From: Desulfitobacterium sp.
GTDB lineage: Bacteria; Bacillota; Desulfitobacteriia; Desulfitobacteriales; Desulfitobacteriaceae
Length of the DNA stretch: 34,551 nucleotides
Reading direction: 5' to 3'
Assembly: GCA_012799495.1 (NCBI GenBank)
Contig: JAAZLD010000186.1
Span: 1 to 34,551, forward strand
Positions 32,336 through 34,551 of this stretch are shown here, piece after piece. Numbering within the stretch: position 1 is the first letter of the stretch; each line of letters starts with the position of its first letter. A program made the position numbers and the translations under genes. The notes under the pieces are model-generated. The model was not told where the DNA came from. It ran no database searches and saw only the letters and a list, made by a program, of their open reading frames with translations.

Positions 32336-32442
32336 GCACTATTGCTTAGATATAGCGTTGAAGCTATTTAATCCAATATGATATAATTGAGATTATCATG
32401 GACACACTTCAAGCACATCGTGGCAATAGTGCATTGGATTAA
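32336..32442 (-). promoter_or_regulatory. Structured leader with two interleaved inverted pairs, upstream of the OFA-like MFS gene
   Basis: Two perfect 10-bp inverted pairs overlap in order. GCACTATTGC (32336-32345) pairs with GCAATAGTGC (32423-32432), and TTAATCCAAT (32368-32377) pairs with ATTGGATTAA (32433-32442). On one RNA they would cross, which is pseudoknot topology. The two partners at 32423-32442 are directly adjacent. A small ATAGC/GCTAT hairpin (32352-32367) lies between the first two arms. The structure ends about 80 bp before the MFS start codon. It matches no riboswitch class that I recognise. Confidence 0.55.
32358..32387 (+). promoter_or_regulatory. Possible plus-strand promoter pointing into the small gene (antisense)
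   Basis: TGATATAAT (32379-32387) is a perfect extended -10, with TTGAAG 18 bp upstream (32358-32363). Transcription would start near 32394 and run antisense to the gene at 32454-32684. All neighbouring genes are on the minus strand. Confidence 0.4.
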
Positions 32443-32453
32443 GTGGATATTAC

Positions 32454-32684
32454 TTATTTGTTAAATTCTTCTTCATTACCGCTACGCATAGTAGTTTGAT
32501 AGCCTCTCATAGGCTTAAGCATATATTTATTCTTTACAAAATAAAAACCGATCTTTTCAAGTTCTTTCTTAGTCATACCCAGAGCTGCAGGGATTTCAAT
32601 ACCATCAAGGCCTTTTGCAGCTTGTTCGTTCAGATATTTCAGTTGGGCTTTATTATCAAGAGCTAAGAATTCATCTTTAGTCAT
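32454..32684 (-). CDS. Small helical protein, HTH-like
   Basis: A 76-residue protein from the ATG at 32684, chosen because AAGGAGG lies 8 nt upstream; the frame is open to 32720 but has no such site. It begins MTKDEFLALDNKAQLKYLNE and continues with GLDGIEIPAALGMTKKELEK, a helix-turn-helix-like segment (about 25-47), then a basic region (FVKNKYMLKP). It could bind nucleic acid or act as a small accessory protein to the oxidoreductase genes upstream. No family was recognised. It lies between two strongly structured gaps. Confidence 0.7.
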   Translation of the reverse strand: MTKDEFLALDNKAQLKYLNEQAAKGLDGIEIPAALGMTKKELEKIGFYFVKNKYMLKPMRGYQTTMRSGNEEEFNK

Positions 32685-32763
32685 GGGTTTAACCTCCTTG
32701 TGCATTGGTAAAGTTGTCATTCCACAAATTAAATGTAAATCTTGGAAATTGGAACTTTCTTCA

Positions 32764-32836
32764 AACTCGCTCTGTTAGGGCAATAACAGATTCAGAGTTC
32801 AGGTGCCATGACGGTTAGGGCAATAACCGTCATGGC
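32764..32836 (-). repeat. Twin hairpins with an identical hexaloop
   Basis: Hairpin A: TCTGTTA (32771-32777) with TAACAGA (32784-32790), plus outer arms AACTC (32764-32768) and GAGTT (32795-32799). Hairpin B: GCCATGACGGTTA (32805-32817) with TAACCGTCATGGC (32824-32836). Both close the same loop, GGGCAA on the plus strand and UUGCCC in the minus-strand transcript, and 14 nt separate them. The shared core is GTTAGGGCAATAAC. Neither has a T-tract. They lie 16 bp after the ferredoxin stop codon. Confidence 0.75.
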
Positions 32837-32852
32837 AATCTCCCCTGTGCGC

Positions 32853-33188
32853 TTAAGGAAGATACAATGCTACTTTAGAACCTTTTTCAGCTGCTTTTTT
32901 AGCTAGTTCTTCGATTGGGCCGTACTCCATACACTTTGCTAAGCAGTGGAGAACACAGGAGGGTTCTTTCCCCTCTTCAATGCGATCTTCGCAAACATCA
33001 CAAAAGCTTGTGGGTACGGGAACATAGTTCCATTCCCATTTTTCTGCATCTTTTCTAAAGGGACCTACCTCAGTAAGTTTGATTCCCCATTTACCAAGTG
33101 GAAGTTCTTTTTCATTTTTACATGCAACTTCACAGGAATGACAACCTGAGCAATATTCATAGTCAATCAACAAACCGTATTGAGCCAT
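32853..33188 (-). CDS. Two-cluster 4Fe-4S ferredoxin subunit of a molybdopterin oxidoreductase
   Basis: An electron-transfer subunit of the DmsB/NrfC type, cut down to 111 residues; full-length members have about 200 residues and four clusters. Nine cysteines are visible: C13-x2-C16-x2-C19-x3-C23 near the N terminus, then C63-x2-C66-x11-C78-x3-C82-x3-C86. That is enough for two [4Fe-4S] clusters with one Cys to spare. No signal peptide is present, so it is cytoplasmic. It follows the molybdopterin gene by 23 bp with GGAGGAAG before the ATG, so the two form an operon. No membrane anchor gene follows. Confidence 0.9.
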   Translation of the reverse strand: MAQYGLLIDYEYCSGCHSCEVACKNEKELPLGKWGIKLTEVGPFRKDAEKWEWNYVPVPTSFCDVCEDRIEEGKEPSCVLHCLAKCMEYGPIEELAKKAAEKGSKVALYLP

Positions 33189-33211
33189 TTTGACTTCCTC
33201 CTTTCATCATC

Positions 33212-34551
33212 TTAAGCTTCTTTGTAAACCTTACAAAGGATACTCTTGAAGGTATCACCAAATCCAAGCTTACCGGTGTGGTCGTGAGGCATTAGAGTGT
33301 TAACGTTGGATTCCCATACTCCAAAGAGTGAGGGTTCTTCCGCTTCTTTTTCTGGGAACCACCAGCCATGGGTAGCATGGACAACTTTCGGATGAATAGT
33401 TTCAGTTACTTTTGCAACGAATCTAGCTTTACCAAACATGTTTTCAACTACAACCCAGTCTCCATCAATAATTCCTAGTTCTTTAGCGGTTTCTGGATGG
33501 AGTTCTAATTCAGGATTAGGATCGATTTCACGTAAGGTTTTAATTTGTCTATGCTCGGAGTGGAAAGATGTATATTTTCTTGCCCCTGTGGTTAGGGTTA
33601 AGGGGTATTCTTGAGCAAGTTCTGGAGTACTATATACACTGTAAGGTGGCTCTTGGTGATATGGTAGAGCATCGTCGCCCCAAGACTCAAAGAGGGTAGA
33701 ATTAAGCTCAACAAGACCGGTAACAGTGTTAAAGCCAGGCTCTCCGTCGAATCTCAAGAGACCTTTTTCATATTTCTTATAGGTATAGCCAGGTTGCCAG
33801 AGACCTTTTTTACGTAACTCTTCGAAACCAAAGCCTAAGTCTGGCTCAAGTTGTTCAGAGAAGAATTCAGAGACAGTCTCCCATGGCCATGCTTCAGGAT
33901 TAAGTCTCTTACCTAACTCGAAGCAGACCTCAAGGTCAGATTTTGTTTCACCGACGGTGAGAGCTTTGTTCATAGCTCCGGCAAATACTGCGTTACGTCC
34001 GTAGTGAGTGAGTACTACTCCGTCATGCTCTGCGAAGGTAGGTAGAGGTAAGAAAATATCAGCAAGAGCCATTGCTGTTGGAGTCATGAAGGTATCTTGA
34101 ACAACGTTAAATTCTAATTTTTTCAGAGCTTCGTACCAGCGATCTGGCTGTGCAGAGTTAGTTGGGGATAAGAAGTTACTACTATTGAACCAACCCATTT
34201 TGAGTTGATAAGGTTTACCGGTTTCTAGAGTATTCAGGGTTTCGTCTGGGTGAGTTGTAGCTAGAGCTGTGCTCACTGCAGGATATTTTTCTGCACCAAT
34301 TCTCTTGCTCCAAAGCTCATCTGATAGCCATGAACGGGATTCCATCCGCCATTTACCCATGAGAGAAGCAGGTGGTCCAATGGTAACTCCGCCAGGTACG
34401 TCGAGGTTACCAGTGATAGCGATTAGAGCTAACAAGGCATGACCAAGTTGAACACCGTTGGGGTTTTGGTCAACAGCTAATCCCCAGCCAAGGCTTGCTG
34501 GTTTTGCTTTAGCAAAGACACGAGCTACTTCATAGATTTTTTCTACTGGAA
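33212..34551 (-). CDS. Molybdopterin oxidoreductase, C-terminal 446 residues (partial)
   Basis: The catalytic subunit of a DMSO-reductase-superfamily enzyme, cut by the right window edge; the reading frame is open from base 34550. Visible parts are the end of the Mo-cofactor domains (PASLGWGLAVDQNPNGVQLG, then ITGNLDVPGG and TAMALADIFLPLPTFAEHDG) and the whole C-terminal molydop-binding domain (YPLTLTTGARKYTSFHSEHR onward, with DGDWVVVENMFGKARF). The N-terminal cluster motif, any Tat signal and the Mo ligand are outside. The ferredoxin gene follows. The C-terminal half resembles acetylene-hydratase-like enzymes by eye. The substrate is unknown. Confidence 0.9.
   Translation of the reverse strand, partial: PVEKIYEVARVFAKAKPASLGWGLAVDQNPNGVQLGHALLALIAITGNLDVPGGVTIGPPASLMGKWRMESRSWLSDELWSKRIGAEKYPAVSTALATTHPDETLNTLETGKPYQLKMGWFNSSNFLSPTNSAQPDRWYEALKKLEFNVVQDTFMTPTAMALADIFLPLPTFAEHDGVVLTHYGRNAVFAGAMNKALTVGETKSDLEVCFELGKRLNPEAWPWETVSEFFSEQLEPDLGFGFEELRKKGLWQPGYTYKKYEKGLLRFDGEPGFNTVTGLVELNSTLFESWGDDALPYHQEPPYSVYSTPELAQEYPLTLTTGARKYTSFHSEHRQIKTLREIDPNPELELHPETAKELGIIDGDWVVVENMFGKARFVAKVTETIHPKVVHATHGWWFPEKEAEEPSLFGVWESNVNTLMPHDHTGKLGFGDTFKSILCKVYKEA

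Noticed and set aside
32336..32442. Rho-independent terminator of the small gene at 32454
   Set aside because: The arms are 45-78 bp apart and interleaved, and no T-tract follows on the minus strand.
32764..32836. ANTAR-type antiterminator target (twin hexaloop hairpins)
   Set aside because: The layout is similar, but ANTAR loops need A at position 1 and G at position 4; here both loops read UUGCCC, and no overlapping terminator is present.
1..34551. CRISPR arrays, tRNA or rRNA genes, prophage genes
   Set aside because: No regularly spaced repeats, cloverleaf sequences, rRNA motifs or phage structural genes were seen in the window.

Overview
The window looks like chromosomal DNA from a low-G+C, anaerobic Firmicute of the Clostridia, most likely a Desulfitobacterium/Desulfosporosinus/Peptococcaceae-type organism. 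This rests on strong GGAGG ribosome-binding sites with some TTG/GTG starts, a parE-parC pair, a cell-wall amidase with clostridial CWB2 repeats, two different molybdopterin oxidoreductases, a sigma-54 activator, and several small zinc-ribbon proteins. The genus is an inference; no rRNA or tRNA is present. Most genes lie on the minus strand.

Positions 1-5023: the start of parC (cut by the window edge) and all of parE on the minus strand, divergent from a secreted N-acetylmuramoyl-L-alanine amidase. In that amidase a cassette of three SH3b domains interrupts the third CWB2 cell-wall-binding repeat. Positions 5058-10784: a ZIP metal transporter, a DUF438/hemerythrin/PAS protein with its DUF1858 partner, a DUF2238-like membrane protein, a TraB/PrgY protein, a small membrane-anchored charged protein and a beta-carbonic anhydrase.

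Positions 10853-14228: a tetR-ATPase-permease-binding-protein cluster for an SsuABC/TauABC-type importer. Two near-consensus promoters, one before tetR and one before the binding-protein gene, carry the same TGAAC-N4-GTTCA palindrome at the same place, so the TetR protein very probably controls both. Positions 14301-19248: a radical SAM protein, pyridoxal/pyridoxamine kinase, a NYN-domain RNase with OST-HTH, a 60-bp REP-like palindrome, and a marR-MATE efflux pair with its own operator.

Positions 19384-24440: a molybdopterin oxidoreductase, an Rrf2 regulator and a crotonase-fold protein in one operon behind a promoter with a TGTAAC-N7-GTTACA operator; then ketopantoate reductase and a small protein.

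Positions 24786-34551 form an accessory catabolic or respiratory island, all on the minus strand. In transcription order it holds a molybdopterin oxidoreductase (cut by the right edge), a two-cluster ferredoxin subunit, a small HTH-like protein, an MFS carrier, a 54-residue zinc ribbon, an AAHS-type MFS carrier, a sigma-54 activator (GAF-PAS-AAA+-Fis), and then, behind a -24/-12 promoter, a nucleoside hydrolase, a zinc ribbon and an isochorismatase-family hydrolase. The gaps hold unusual RNA-level structures: twin hairpins with the same hexaloop after the ferredoxin gene, and two interleaved 10-bp inverted pairs (pseudoknot order) ahead of the first MFS gene. The likely working unit is uptake of an unknown substrate, its conversion by the Mo enzyme and hydrolases, and sigma-54 control of the hydrolase operon. 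The substrate cannot be read from the sequence.
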